Origin: Bacteroidales bacterium
Lineage (GTDB): Bacteria; Bacteroidota; Bacteroidia; Bacteroidales; P3
NCBI GenBank assembly: GCA_024685285.1
Contig: JAIKVZ010000035.1
Span: forward strand, 18,804-82,803
DNA: 64,000 nucleotides
Reading direction: 5' to 3'
Shown here: in pieces, positions 1 to 8,217 of the stretch
How positions within the stretch are numbered: position 1 is the stretch's first letter
Layout: each line of letters begins with the position of its first letter
Made by a program: the position numbers and the translations under genes
Notes under the pieces: model-generated
The model's database searches: none
What the model saw: only the letters and a program-made list of their open reading frames with translations
Told to the model about the DNA's origin: nothing

Positions 1-540
1 TATAAAGCCATTCTGCGACTGCTGGGCGAAGACCCCGACCGCGAAGGCCTCGTCAAGAGCCCGGAGCGCATAGCCAAGGCCATGCTCTTCTTCACCAACG
101 GCTACGACCTCAACCCCGAGGAGATACTGCGCTCGGCCATGTTCCACGAAGACTACAAGCAGATGGTGGTAGTGAAGGATATAGAGCTCTACTCCCTCTG
201 CGAGCACCACATGGTGCCCTTTGTCGGCAAAGCCCATGTGGCCTATATACCCAACGGCACCATAGTAGGTCTGAGCAAGATACCGCGCGTGGTCGACGCC
301 TACGCCCGCCGTCTGCAAGTGCAGGAACGCCTCACCAAACAAATCAAAGACTGCATACAAAACACCCTCAACCCGCTGGGTGTAGCCGTGGTCATCGAGG
401 CGCAGCACATGTGCATGAGTATGCGCGGCGTGCAGAAGCAGAACAGTGTGACAACCACCAGCGACTTCACGGGAGCCTTCATGAAGGACCCTAAAACCCG
501 TGAGGAGTTTATGCATATCATAGGAGTAAATCTGCATTGA
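1..540 (+). CDS. folE: GTP cyclohydrolase I (5' end cut off by window)
   Basis: Converts GTP to 7,8-dihydroneopterin triphosphate, the first step of folate/pterin synthesis, in the cytoplasm. The open frame runs from base 1, so 179 residues are visible and the N-terminus lies outside the window. The family signature [19 protein letters not shown] is at residues 66-84. The zinc ligands expected for the family are present: Cys67 and His70 in that motif, and Cys138 in QHMCMSMRG. The segment before it ([19 protein letters not shown]) matches the usual start of the catalytic domain, so only a short N-terminal part is missing. A LolA-like gene follows within a few bases. Identification is secure. 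Confidence 0.95.
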   Translation, partial: YKAILRLLGEDPDREGLVKSPERIAKAMLFFTNGYDLNPEEILRSAMFHEDYKQMVVVKDIELYSLCEHHMVPFVGKAHVAYIPNGTIVGLSKIPRVVDAYARRLQVQERLTKQIKDCIQNTLNPLGVAVVIEAQHMCMSMRGVQKQNSVTTTSDFTGAFMKDPKTREEFMHIIGVNLH

Positions 541-545
541 AAGCT

Positions 546-1193
546 ATGAAAAAGATATTGACAGCCTGCACTTTGTTACTTGCCTTGTTTGCCGCACAGG
601 CCCAGATTACGCATACCGACAAGGGTGGCCTCGACAAGCGTGCCGACGAAATCTTGAAACGTGCTGCGGCCAAGATGGGTGGCACTGTCTCTTTTGACGT
701 TAAGGCCACCATGACGGGAGCCGACAAGAAGGTGGCCACCACCGCCAACGCCGCGGTGCTATATAGCAAGGGCCGCTACCGCATGACCGCCGACGACTAT
801 GTGCTCTACTGCGACGGCTCGTCGGTGTGCCAGTGGAACCGTCAGGCTAAGGAGTTGGTGATCAACCCTATGGCCGAAGGCGAGGTGAACCTGATGAATC
901 CTTCGGCTCTGTTGGCCAACTATGCCAAGAATTTCCGCCCAAAATACATACGCACCGAGCCCGACGGCACTGCCGTGATAGACTTGCAACCGCGCCAGGC
1001 CGCCTCATACCATAAGGTGCGCCTGCTAATAACAGAGAAAAGCGGCTTGCTCAAGAAAATCGAGGTGCACCGCTACGACTCTTCGCGAGAGGAGTTTGTT
1101 ATCAGCCGTTTTGCCAATGCGCGTGCCACAGAGGCCGATTTCCGCTTCGACACCAAAGCCCATCCCGAGGTCGAGGTGATAGACATGAGGTAG
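546..1193 (+). CDS. LolA-like outer-membrane lipoprotein carrier, 215 aa
   Basis: Probably a periplasmic carrier that moves lipoproteins to the outer membrane. The ATG at 546 is chosen because it begins a clean signal peptide (MKKILTACTLLLALFAAQAQ). A TTG at 537 in the same frame would overlap the folE stop and add three residues that do the peptide no good. After the signal the sequence has the alternating beta-strand pattern of LolA-type carriers, with KGRYRMTADDYVLYCDGSSV about one third of the way in and a C-terminal part resembling the family (IDLQPRQAASYHKVRLLIT). It sits between folE and tsaB, probably in one transcription unit. Family membership is judged from overall pattern and length, so confidence is moderate. 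Confidence 0.7.
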   Translation: MKKILTACTLLLALFAAQAQITHTDKGGLDKRADEILKRAAAKMGGTVSFDVKATMTGADKKVATTANAAVLYSKGRYRMTADDYVLYCDGSSVCQWNRQAKELVINPMAEGEVNLMNPSALLANYAKNFRPKYIRTEPDGTAVIDLQPRQAASYHKVRLLITEKSGLLKKIEVHRYDSSREEFVISRFANARATEADFRFDTKAHPEVEVIDMR

Positions 1194-1223
1194 GGTATAG
1201 TCCATATTTAGAGTTTTGTTGAG

Positions 1224-1934
1224 ATGACAATATTGCTGCTCGAAACCGCCACCGAAGTCTGTTCCACCGCCATAGTGCGCGACGGGCAGTTGCTGTGTCA
1301 GCGCCGCTCGACCGAGCCCAACGCCCACTCGAGTCTGCTGGCCGTGTTTGTGGACCAGATGTTGGTCGAAGCCGGCTTGGGACCGAGCAGCCTCGATGCC
1401 GTGTGCGTCTCGGCAGGACCAGGCAGCTACACCGGTCTGCGCATAGGAGTCAGCACGGCCAAGGGTCTTTGCTACGGCTTGCAAATACCGCTTTTGTCAG
1501 TGCCAACGCTACGTTCCATGGCCGCACTATATTATGAGCAACATCCGGACTATGGCGGCCGCGTGTGCCCAATGCTCGATGCCCGCCGCATGGAGTGCTA
1601 CACAGCTTTTTTTGCACGCACCGCGGACGGCGTGGAACAGTTGGCTGAGACCTCCGCCGACGTTATTGTTGAAGGACTGTATGACAACTGGCTCGACAGC
1701 GGCGAAGTAACCTTTATAGGCCCAGGCGCCGCCAAGACCCAACCCCTGCTGAGTCGCCATCCCAATGCACGGTTTGACACTACATTCGCGCTATCGGCTA
1801 TGGGCATGGCCGCAGAAGCCGAGCGTGCCCTGCGAGAGGGCAGAGTAGAGGACGTGGCCTACTTCGAACCCCTCTATCTCAAGGATTTTGTGGCCAAGAA
1901 AGCCGCGGTTCGTGGTCTGTTCAAAAACCAATAA
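1224..1934 (+). CDS. tsaB: tRNA threonylcarbamoyladenosine biosynthesis protein TsaB
   Basis: Non-catalytic partner of TsaD in the complex that makes t6A37 in ANN-decoding tRNAs. The 236-residue length is normal for TsaB. The N-terminal MTILLLETATEVCSTAIV is the actin-like ATPase-fold strand typical of the family, and SAGPGSYTGLRIGVSTAKGL (residues about 66-85) is its most conserved block. An ABC permease follows after three bases. The ct6A-forming dehydratase tcdA is encoded separately at 45868-46623, so the organism probably carries the cyclic form of the modification. Confidence 0.93.
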   Translation: MTILLLETATEVCSTAIVRDGQLLCQRRSTEPNAHSSLLAVFVDQMLVEAGLGPSSLDAVCVSAGPGSYTGLRIGVSTAKGLCYGLQIPLLSVPTLRSMAALYYEQHPDYGGRVCPMLDARRMECYTAFFARTADGVEQLAETSADVIVEGLYDNWLDSGEVTFIGPGAAKTQPLLSRHPNARFDTTFALSAMGMAAEAERALREGRVEDVAYFEPLYLKDFVAKKAAVRGLFKNQ

Positions 1935-1937
1935 CCT

Positions 1938-3017
1938 ATGCTCGGATATGTTGCCAGAAGACTGCTCTACGGACTCCTCGTCGTTTTTGGCGTGGTGACG
2001 CTGGTCTTTTTTCTGTTCAACATACTGCCCGGCGACCCGGCCCGCATGATGTTGGGACAGCGTGCCGACGCCGAGAGCATTGCCATGATTAACCGCGACT
2101 TGGGTCGCGACCGCCCTGTGGCGGTGCAGTATGTGGCCTACCTCAACGACTTGGCACCGGTGTCGCTGCACAACAATGCCGACCCCGAGCACTATTTCTA
2201 CCTTTCCGATGAGAAATACGCCCCATACGCAACCCTTTTTACCATAGGCAACACCACCGTGGTGGCCAAACAACCCTATCTGCGCCGCTCATACCAAAGC
2301 AAACGCAAAGTGAGCGAGGTGATTGCCGCAGCCTTCCCACAAACCGCCATGCTGGCCGTGGTGGCTATGGCTTTTGCACTCATAGTGGGCATATTGCTCG
2401 GCGTGCTCTCGGCGCTGCACAAAGACTCGTGGATTGACCGCCTGGCGTTGGTGCTCTCCACGCTTGGTATGTCGCTGCCGTCTTTTTTTGCCGCCATACT
2501 CATCGCGTGGCTTTTTGCCTACGTGTTGGCCGACTTCACCCACCTCAATATGTTCGGCAACCTCTACACGGTTGACGACTACGGCACGGGCGAGTATATT
2601 GACCTCAAGAACCTGATACTGCCCGCCTTCACCCTCGGCATACGTCCGCTGGCCACCCTCACACAGCTCACCAAGAACTCGATGCTCGAGGTGCTCTCGC
2701 AAGACCACATTCGCACAGCTCGCGCCAAAGGCCTCAAGTGGCGCCGCGTGGTGCTGCACCATGCCTTGCGCGGTGCCATGAACCCCGTGGTGACCTCAGC
2801 CTCGGGCTGGTTGGCAAGCCTGCTGGCCGGTGCAGTGTTTGTAGAGTATGTCTTTGACTGGAAGGGTATGGGCATCGTGATAGTCGACGGGCTGGAAAAG
2901 TACGATTTTCCGGTTGTGATGGGGGCCATACTTTTTGTGTGCCTACTGATAGTGGTGATCAATATCGTCACCGACATACTTTACGCAGTGTTAGACCCCA
3001 GAGTAAGAGTACGTTAG
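1938..3017 (+). CDS. ABC transporter permease, DppB/OppB type
   Basis: Inner-membrane permease of the peptide/nickel ABC importer class. An N-terminal membrane helix (residues 5-30) is followed by the family motif NILPGDPARMM. A periplasmic segment of roughly 100 residues comes next, then about five more helices. The cytoplasmic EAA-type loop that docks the ATPase is visible as RTARAKGLKWRRVVLHHALRG near residue 265. At 359 residues it is longer than a typical DppB because of the periplasmic insert. No partner permease, ATPase or binding protein is encoded nearby, so its partners must lie elsewhere; the substrate is unknown. Confidence 0.85.
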   Translation: MLGYVARRLLYGLLVVFGVVTLVFFLFNILPGDPARMMLGQRADAESIAMINRDLGRDRPVAVQYVAYLNDLAPVSLHNNADPEHYFYLSDEKYAPYATLFTIGNTTVVAKQPYLRRSYQSKRKVSEVIAAAFPQTAMLAVVAMAFALIVGILLGVLSALHKDSWIDRLALVLSTLGMSLPSFFAAILIAWLFAYVLADFTHLNMFGNLYTVDDYGTGEYIDLKNLILPAFTLGIRPLATLTQLTKNSMLEVLSQDHIRTARAKGLKWRRVVLHHALRGAMNPVVTSASGWLASLLAGAVFVEYVFDWKGMGIVIVDGLEKYDFPVVMGAILFVCLLIVVINIVTDILYAVLDPRVRVR

Positions 3018-3043
3018 AGGTGCTGTGGTCGGGCCGAATATGC

Positions 3044-3121
3044 CTTTTGTTCGGAAATTTTGTGCCGACCGCCGAACCTTACCCGATGTTGACCCGACCT
3101 TAACCCGAACCTAACCTATTT
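3044..3121 (+). repeat. Dispersed 11-bp-phased repeat, copy 1
   Basis: The left part contains GCCTTTTGTTCGG. The core reads as consecutive 11-bp units ACCCGATGTTG, ACCCGACCTTA, ACCCGAACCTA, then an incomplete ACC unit. Near-identical copies occur at 13984, 24185, 29271, 39811, 54487 and 63128. This one lies just downstream of the permease gene, in the same orientation. Confidence 0.9.
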
Positions 3122-3260
3122 AAGGTGCTGAAATCCAGTATGTTATATCGTATTTATTTAAAGTGGTGAAAATCAGTACATTGAGTTATTTTGGTGGTTG
3201 CGGTTGGTTGTGTTGAAAAGTTTTTTTTTGGCGGGGCGTGGTCAATCCAGTTTTTTTGTG

Positions 3261-3268
3261 TATCTTTG
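3261..3268 (+). promoter_or_regulatory. Bacteroidota -7 element for aguB
   Basis: TATCTTTG followed by CA matches the TAnnTTTG -7 consensus, 20 bp before the aguB ATG. It lies inside the longer frame upstream, which supports the start at 3289. Confidence 0.75.
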
Positions 3269-3288
3269 CAAGTTCAAACCACCGAGCT

Positions 3289-4152
3289 ATGAAAGTAAAA
3301 GTTGGATACCTCCAGATGGCCTGCGGGCCTGACAAACAGCAGAATATAGCGCGCTACACCGAGCAGGTGCGCCGTTTGGCGGCCGGCGGAGCACAGATAA
3401 TATGCTTGCAGGAACTGTTCGCGTCGCTCTATTTTTGCGACGAGGAGCGCTACGAGAATTTCAAGCTGGCCGAGCCCATCCCCGAGGGTCCCACGTCGCA
3501 GCACTTTTCGGCCTTGGCCGCCGAGTTGGGCGTGGTGATAGTCTGCTCCATGTTCGAGAAGAGGGCCGAGGGGCTCTACCACAACACCACCGCGGTGTTC
3601 GACTCCGACGGCTCATATTTGGGTAAGTACCGTAAAATGCACATCCCCGACGACCCGGGCTATTACGAGAAGTTCTATTTTACCCCCGGCGACTTGGGCT
3701 ACCGCGTGTTCCACACCCGTTTCGCCACCATAGGCGTGCTTATTTGCTGGGACCAGTGGTATCCCGAGGCCTCGCGCATCACTGCGCTCATGGGTGCGCA
3801 GATATTGTTCTACCCAACCGCCATAGGCTGGGATGTGCGTCAGAACGAAGCCGACAACCGCGAGCAGTATGAGGCTTGGCAGACCATACAGCGCAGCCAT
3901 GCCGTGGCCAACGGTGTTCCGGTGGTGAGTGTGAACCGCACCGGTCTCGAGGGTGGTATGCAGTTCTGGGGCGGCAGCTTTGTCACCAACGCCTTTGGAC
4001 GCGTGCTCTACCAGTCGCCGCACAAAGAGGAGGATCTCCATATCGAAGAACTCGAACTGGACCAGACCGACCACTACCGCCGCCACTGGCCCTACCTGCG
4101 CGACCGCCGCATTGACTCTTACAACCCGATACTCAAAAGATACATTGACTGA
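3289..4152 (+). CDS. aguB: N-carbamoylputrescine amidase
   Basis: Hydrolyses N-carbamoylputrescine to putrescine, CO2 and ammonia; a carbon-nitrogen hydrolase (nitrilase superfamily). The ATG at 3289 is preferred to an upstream GTG at 3238 because the -7 element lies at 3261-3268 and MKVKVGYLQMACGPDK is the usual family start. The protein has 287 residues. The catalytic triad of the superfamily is visible: Glu42 (CLQELF), Lys116 (KYRKMHIPDD) and Cys153 (LICWDQWYPE). Agmatine deiminase follows 24 bp downstream, so the two genes together convert agmatine to putrescine. The neighbour makes this assignment much firmer than the family alone would. Confidence 0.93.
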   Translation: MKVKVGYLQMACGPDKQQNIARYTEQVRRLAAGGAQIICLQELFASLYFCDEERYENFKLAEPIPEGPTSQHFSALAAELGVVIVCSMFEKRAEGLYHNTTAVFDSDGSYLGKYRKMHIPDDPGYYEKFYFTPGDLGYRVFHTRFATIGVLICWDQWYPEASRITALMGAQILFYPTAIGWDVRQNEADNREQYEAWQTIQRSHAVANGVPVVSVNRTGLEGGMQFWGGSFVTNAFGRVLYQSPHKEEDLHIEELELDQTDHYRRHWPYLRDRRIDSYNPILKRYID

Positions 4153-4176
4153 ACCGTTACCTAAAAGCACGTTGCA

Positions 4177-5217
4177 ATGACCCCCAAAGAACTTGGCTAC
4201 TATATGCCTGCCGAATGGCATCGTCACGAGGCTACCTGGCTCACCTATCCGCATAACGAGGATTCGTGGCCGGGCAAGATTGAAACCATCTTTCCATCGT
4301 ATCACCTGTTTGTCAAGACTTTGGCCGAAGACGAACAGGTGCACATCAATGTCAATGACCTCGCTATGCAGGAACGTGTGGCGAAGGCTCTGGAGGCCGT
4401 TGGCGCCAACATGGCCAACGTGGTGTTCCACCTCTTCCCCTCAAACGATGCCTGGTGCCGCGACCACGGCCCGGCGTTCCTGCTCAACCATAACGACAGC
4501 AAAAAGCGTGCCATAGTGAACTGGAACCACAACGCGTGGGGCGGCAAATATCCCTACGACCTTGATACTGAGATACCCCGTCATGTTCATAACTTTTTGC
4601 CCGGCATGGAGCTTTTCGAGCCCGGCATTGTCATGGAGGGGGGCAGTATTGACGTCAACGGCTGCGGCGACCTGCTCACTACCACTTCGTGCCTACTCAA
4701 CCCCAACCGCAATCCCTCGCTGAGCCAGGACCAGATTGAGCGTTACCTGTGCGACTATTATGGCGTTGACAATGTGATTTGGCTGGGCGACGGCATTGTG
4801 GGCGACGACACCGACGGCCATGTCGACGACCTCTCGCGCTTCGTCTCGGCCGACACCATCGTTACCGCCGTTGAGGAGGATGTGTGGGACGAGAACTACG
4901 AACCTCTGCGCAAGAACCTGGCTCAACTGAAGCGTTGCCGCTTAGCCAACGGCAAACAGCCCACGGTGGTGGAACTGCCGATGCCCGACATGGTGTTCTA
5001 CGACAACCAGCGCCTGCCAGCCTCATACGCCAACTTCTATCTCGCCAACGGCAAGGTTATTTTCCCCACCTACCGTTGTCTTACCGACAATGAAGCAGCC
5101 TACATACTGGAGGCCTGTTTCCCCGACCGCGAGGTGGTGGGCATTGACTCTACCGACATTATCTGGGGCTTGGGCAGCTTTCACTGTCTGAGCCAGCAAA
5201 TGCCGGCGGCAGAATAA
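4177..5217 (+). CDS. aguA: Agmatine deiminase
   Basis: Converts agmatine to N-carbamoylputrescine and ammonia; guanidine-modifying superfamily with a five-bladed propeller fold. The 346-residue length is standard. Visible signatures are PAEWHRHEATWLTYPHN at the N-terminus, WCRDHGP, EGGSIDVNG, DGHVDDLSRF, and the catalytic Cys about ten residues from the end in GSFHCLSQQMPAAE. It lies between aguB (24 bp upstream) and a processing protease (21 bp downstream), so it is probably transcribed from the aguB promoter. No arginine decarboxylase is seen in this window. Confidence 0.95.
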   Translation: MTPKELGYYMPAEWHRHEATWLTYPHNEDSWPGKIETIFPSYHLFVKTLAEDEQVHINVNDLAMQERVAKALEAVGANMANVVFHLFPSNDAWCRDHGPAFLLNHNDSKKRAIVNWNHNAWGGKYPYDLDTEIPRHVHNFLPGMELFEPGIVMEGGSIDVNGCGDLLTTTSCLLNPNRNPSLSQDQIERYLCDYYGVDNVIWLGDGIVGDDTDGHVDDLSRFVSADTIVTAVEEDVWDENYEPLRKNLAQLKRCRLANGKQPTVVELPMPDMVFYDNQRLPASYANFYLANGKVIFPTYRCLTDNEAAYILEACFPDREVVGIDSTDIIWGLGSFHCLSQQMPAAE

Positions 5218-5238
5218 ATCAAAACATAGACCAATCAA

Positions 5239-6852
5239 ATGAAAAAAATCGTCATACTACTCATCGCTGCCACATTGGCGCTGCCGGCCTCGGCGCAGCT
5301 CTTTGGCCGCAAAAAAAATGCCAAAGCCGCCGCACCTGACAAAATGGCAGTCGATACCTCGACCTCTGCCAACCGAGTGTTGGAACTGATGGACTTGGTG
5401 CGCAGCAACTATGTGGAGACCCCCGACATGAACCGTTTGAGCGAGGAGGCTGTTAAGGCTATGCTCAAATCGCTCGACCCCCACAGTGTTTATATCGCTG
5501 CCAAGGATGTTGAGCGCGCCAACGAGGGGTTGCAGGGCAATTTCGAGGGTGTGGGTGTGTCGTTCCAGATAGTGAGCGACACCATAAGCGTTACCTCGGT
5601 GATAAGCGGTGGCCCGTCGGAGAAAGTGGGTATTATGGTGGGTGACAAGTTTCTGCGCATTGACGGCGACGCCGCCACTGGCGACAGTATCAAGAACGAC
5701 TTCGTCTTCAAGCACCTGCGCGGCAAGAAAGGGACCACCGTGGTGGTCGATGTGCTGCGGCAGGGAAAGGTATACACTTTTCACATAGTGCGCGACAAAA
5801 TACCGATTTACTCGGTAGACACCTATTTCATGGCCGACGATACCATTGGCTACATACGCCTAACACGTTTTGCACGCACTTCAGTAACCGAGGTTCGCAA
5901 AGCCATACACGACCTTCAGAAACAGGGTATGACAGCGCTCATGCTCGACCTGCGCGGGAACTCGGGTGGCTATCTTGATGTTGCCAACGCATTGGCCAAC
6001 GAATTTCTGGCATCGGGTCAACTCATTGTGTACACTGAGGGTCGCGAGTCGCCGCGTCACAACTACCGCAGCAACAACTACGGCAGTTTCCGCAAAGGCC
6101 GGTTGGTGGTGCTTATCGACGAGGGCTCGGCTTCGGCCTCTGAGATCGTGTCGGGTGCAGTTCAGGACTGGGACCGCGGCGTTCTGGTTGGCCGTCGCTC
6201 GTTTGGCAAAGGCCTGGTGCAACGTATGTTCCAGCTCAAGGACGGCGCTCAGGTGCGCCTCACCACAGCCCGTTACTACACGCCGTCGGGACGTTGTATC
6301 CAAAAACCTTATGACGACGGTGCCGAAGAATATCAGAAAGACGTGAGCAACCGCTACAAGCACGGCGAGTTGGTCAATGCCGACTCAATACATTTCCCGG
6401 ATTCTCTCAAATTCAAGACTGCCAAGGGGCGCACCGTTTACGGCGGTGGCGGCATAATGCCAGATGTTTTTGTGCCGCTCGACACTATGCGTCTGAGCGA
6501 CTATTGCATAAGCGTGCGCGGCAAAGGCCTCTTCAATACGTATTCGTTACAGTGGGCCGATGCCCATCGCGGCCAAGCCGAGGTGGTCGATTTTGAAACT
6601 TTCGTAGCTAACTATGATAGTTTCGGACTCGACAGCCTCTTTGCCGCCGAGGCTATTGAGAAGGGCGTGGTTCGCGATGTAGAGAAAGAGGCCTTGGAAC
6701 CCGAGCGTACCGCCCGCAGCGACAAGTATATGCAGCTGCTGCTCAAAGCCAATGTAGCGCGCAACTTGTTCGGCATTGAGTACTACTACAAAGTGATGAA
6801 GGAGATGGACGATGGCTACAATACAGCCCTCAAACAGCTGCAAACCAAATGA
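5239..6852 (+). CDS. S41 family C-terminal processing peptidase with PDZ domain
   Basis: Secreted serine protease of the Prc/CtpA type, acting in the periplasm. A signal peptide (MKKIVILLIAATLALPASAQ) is followed by a family N-terminal region, a PDZ domain (about residues 105-190, VGVSFQIVSDTISVTSVISGGPS) and the S41 core. The catalytic serine lies in DEGSASASEIVSG (about residue 299) and the catalytic lysine is Lys324 in RRSFGKGLVQ. The length of 537 fits the Bacteroidota members. It is the last gene of the aguB-aguA unit; a link to polyamines is not evident, so the cotranscription is probably incidental. Confidence 0.92.
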   Translation: MKKIVILLIAATLALPASAQLFGRKKNAKAAAPDKMAVDTSTSANRVLELMDLVRSNYVETPDMNRLSEEAVKAMLKSLDPHSVYIAAKDVERANEGLQGNFEGVGVSFQIVSDTISVTSVISGGPSEKVGIMVGDKFLRIDGDAATGDSIKNDFVFKHLRGKKGTTVVVDVLRQGKVYTFHIVRDKIPIYSVDTYFMADDTIGYIRLTRFARTSVTEVRKAIHDLQKQGMTALMLDLRGNSGGYLDVANALANEFLASGQLIVYTEGRESPRHNYRSNNYGSFRKGRLVVLIDEGSASASEIVSGAVQDWDRGVLVGRRSFGKGLVQRMFQLKDGAQVRLTTARYYTPSGRCIQKPYDDGAEEYQKDVSNRYKHGELVNADSIHFPDSLKFKTAKGRTVYGGGGIMPDVFVPLDTMRLSDYCISVRGKGLFNTYSLQWADAHRGQAEVVDFETFVANYDSFGLDSLFAAEAIEKGVVRDVEKEALEPERTARSDKYMQLLLKANVARNLFGIEYYYKVMKEMDDGYNTALKQLQTK

Positions 6853-6879
6853 TTTTTTTGTAGTATGTGGAAAAATTTG

Positions 6880-6887
6880 TATATTTG
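6880..6887 (+). promoter_or_regulatory. Bacteroidota -7 element for arcA
   Basis: TATATTTG followed by CA, 63 bp before the arcA ATG. It marks a new transcription unit after the protease gene. Confidence 0.65.
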
Positions 6888-6950
6888 CAATGAGACAATT
6901 GGCACCTCTGTTTATAGAGTGTGCTGATATTTAGTATTTTAAAGCATTTT

Positions 6951-8201
6951 ATGATAAACGCAGACCATAGAACCCACAAGATTAGCGTAAACTCCGAAAC
7001 AGGCAGGCTCAACGCGGTGTTGCTGCACCGTCCGGGACGGGAGATTGAGTTGATGACACCGCAAAACGCCGCCCATGCACTATATAGTGACATATTGAGC
7101 AAACCCATTGTCGACCAAGAGTATGCCAATTTCTGCGGCGTGTTTGAACGTTGGGCCAAAGTCTATTATGTCAAAGACCTCTTGCAAGAGCTGCTTGATG
7201 ATAACGCGACAAGAGAGTTTTTAGTATGCGAAAGTTGCAAAATAGATGGTTGCGAGAGCTTGATAGCTGAGTTGCTGCAACATAGCTCCGAGCAATTGGC
7301 CACCGAACTCATAGAGGGTGTGGAGGTGAATGGTTGGAAAGGAGACTCTGAAGAGGACCGCTACCTCCTCAAACCGCTATACAACCTCTTCTTCACCCGA
7401 GACGCCTCGTCATCGATGTACAACAGGGTGCTTATCAACTCTATGTCGTTTTCGGTGCGCAAGCGGGAGACCTTGATATACAAAACCATTTTTGAGCGCT
7501 ACTTTAACTGCGAGACCCTCAATGCCGTGGCGTGGAACAGTGATGCCCGCACCGAAGGCGGTGATGTGCACATTGCGCGCAAGGACCTCCTCTGCATAGG
7601 CGAGGGTATTCGTACCAACGCTAAGGGAATAGATTACTTAGCCCAGACCTTTGCCAAAGAACGTGAAAAGTTCAATATTATTGTGCAAGAATTGCCTTTC
7701 GAACCGGAATCGTTCATCCACTTAGATATGGTATTCACATTCTTGGGTAGCCACCAGTGCATGGCCTATGAACCAATGCTCAAGAAAACCGGCAATTTTG
7801 CAGGCAAAGCCACCACGCTCATCAGCATAGAAGGCGGCAAGACATCTTACACTACCTACGACAACATCCTACAGGCACTGCACGCCGTGGGTTGGGATAT
7901 GGAGCCTGTTATATGTGGAGGCAGCGATCCTTGGGTGCAACAGCGTGAGCAATGGCACTCGGGTGCAAACTTTTTCGCCTTGGGCGATGGCAAGATTATT
8001 GGCTATCGTCGCAATCCGCATACAATCGAGGCACTGGACAAAGCGGGTTTCAGCGTACTGAAAGCCGAAGACGTGTGCAGTGACAAGACCTCAATGGAAG
8101 ATTATCGTAAATTTGTTGTCACCTTTGCTGGCTCAGAACTGCCTCGCGGCGGCGGCGGAGCACGTTGTATGACAATGCCAATAAACAGAGAAGAAATCTA
8201 A
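6951..8201 (+). CDS. arcA: Arginine deiminase
   Basis: Hydrolyses arginine to citrulline and ammonia, the first step of the energy-yielding arginine deiminase pathway. The ATG at 6951 is preferred to a GTG at 6921, which adds only a low-similarity leader; this gives 416 residues. Family motifs are LLHRPGREIELMTP near the N-terminus, LFFTRDASS, RTEGGDVHI, HLDMVFTF, and the catalytic Cys406 in GGGARCMTMP. Neither the carbamoyltransferase (arcB) nor the carbamate kinase (arcC) is nearby. Codon use is less GC-rich than in the preceding genes. It begins a run of five closely spaced genes ending with pgk. Confidence 0.93.
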   Translation: MINADHRTHKISVNSETGRLNAVLLHRPGREIELMTPQNAAHALYSDILSKPIVDQEYANFCGVFERWAKVYYVKDLLQELLDDNATREFLVCESCKIDGCESLIAELLQHSSEQLATELIEGVEVNGWKGDSEEDRYLLKPLYNLFFTRDASSSMYNRVLINSMSFSVRKRETLIYKTIFERYFNCETLNAVAWNSDARTEGGDVHIARKDLLCIGEGIRTNAKGIDYLAQTFAKEREKFNIIVQELPFEPESFIHLDMVFTFLGSHQCMAYEPMLKKTGNFAGKATTLISIEGGKTSYTTYDNILQALHAVGWDMEPVICGGSDPWVQQREQWHSGANFFALGDGKIIGYRRNPHTIEALDKAGFSVLKAEDVCSDKTSMEDYRKFVVTFAGSELPRGGGGARCMTMPINREEI

Positions 8202-8217
8202 CAATCAAAACTAAAAC

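Larger units (their letters stand above)
3018..3288. other. Intergenic region between permease gene and aguB
   Basis: No gene is seen here. It holds one copy of the dispersed 11-bp-phased repeat (3044-3121), then an AT-rich part in which a motif is loosely duplicated (tttaaggtgctgaaatccag near 3119 and tttaaagtggtgaaaatcag near 3157), and the aguB promoter -7 element at 3261-3268. Confidence 0.7.
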
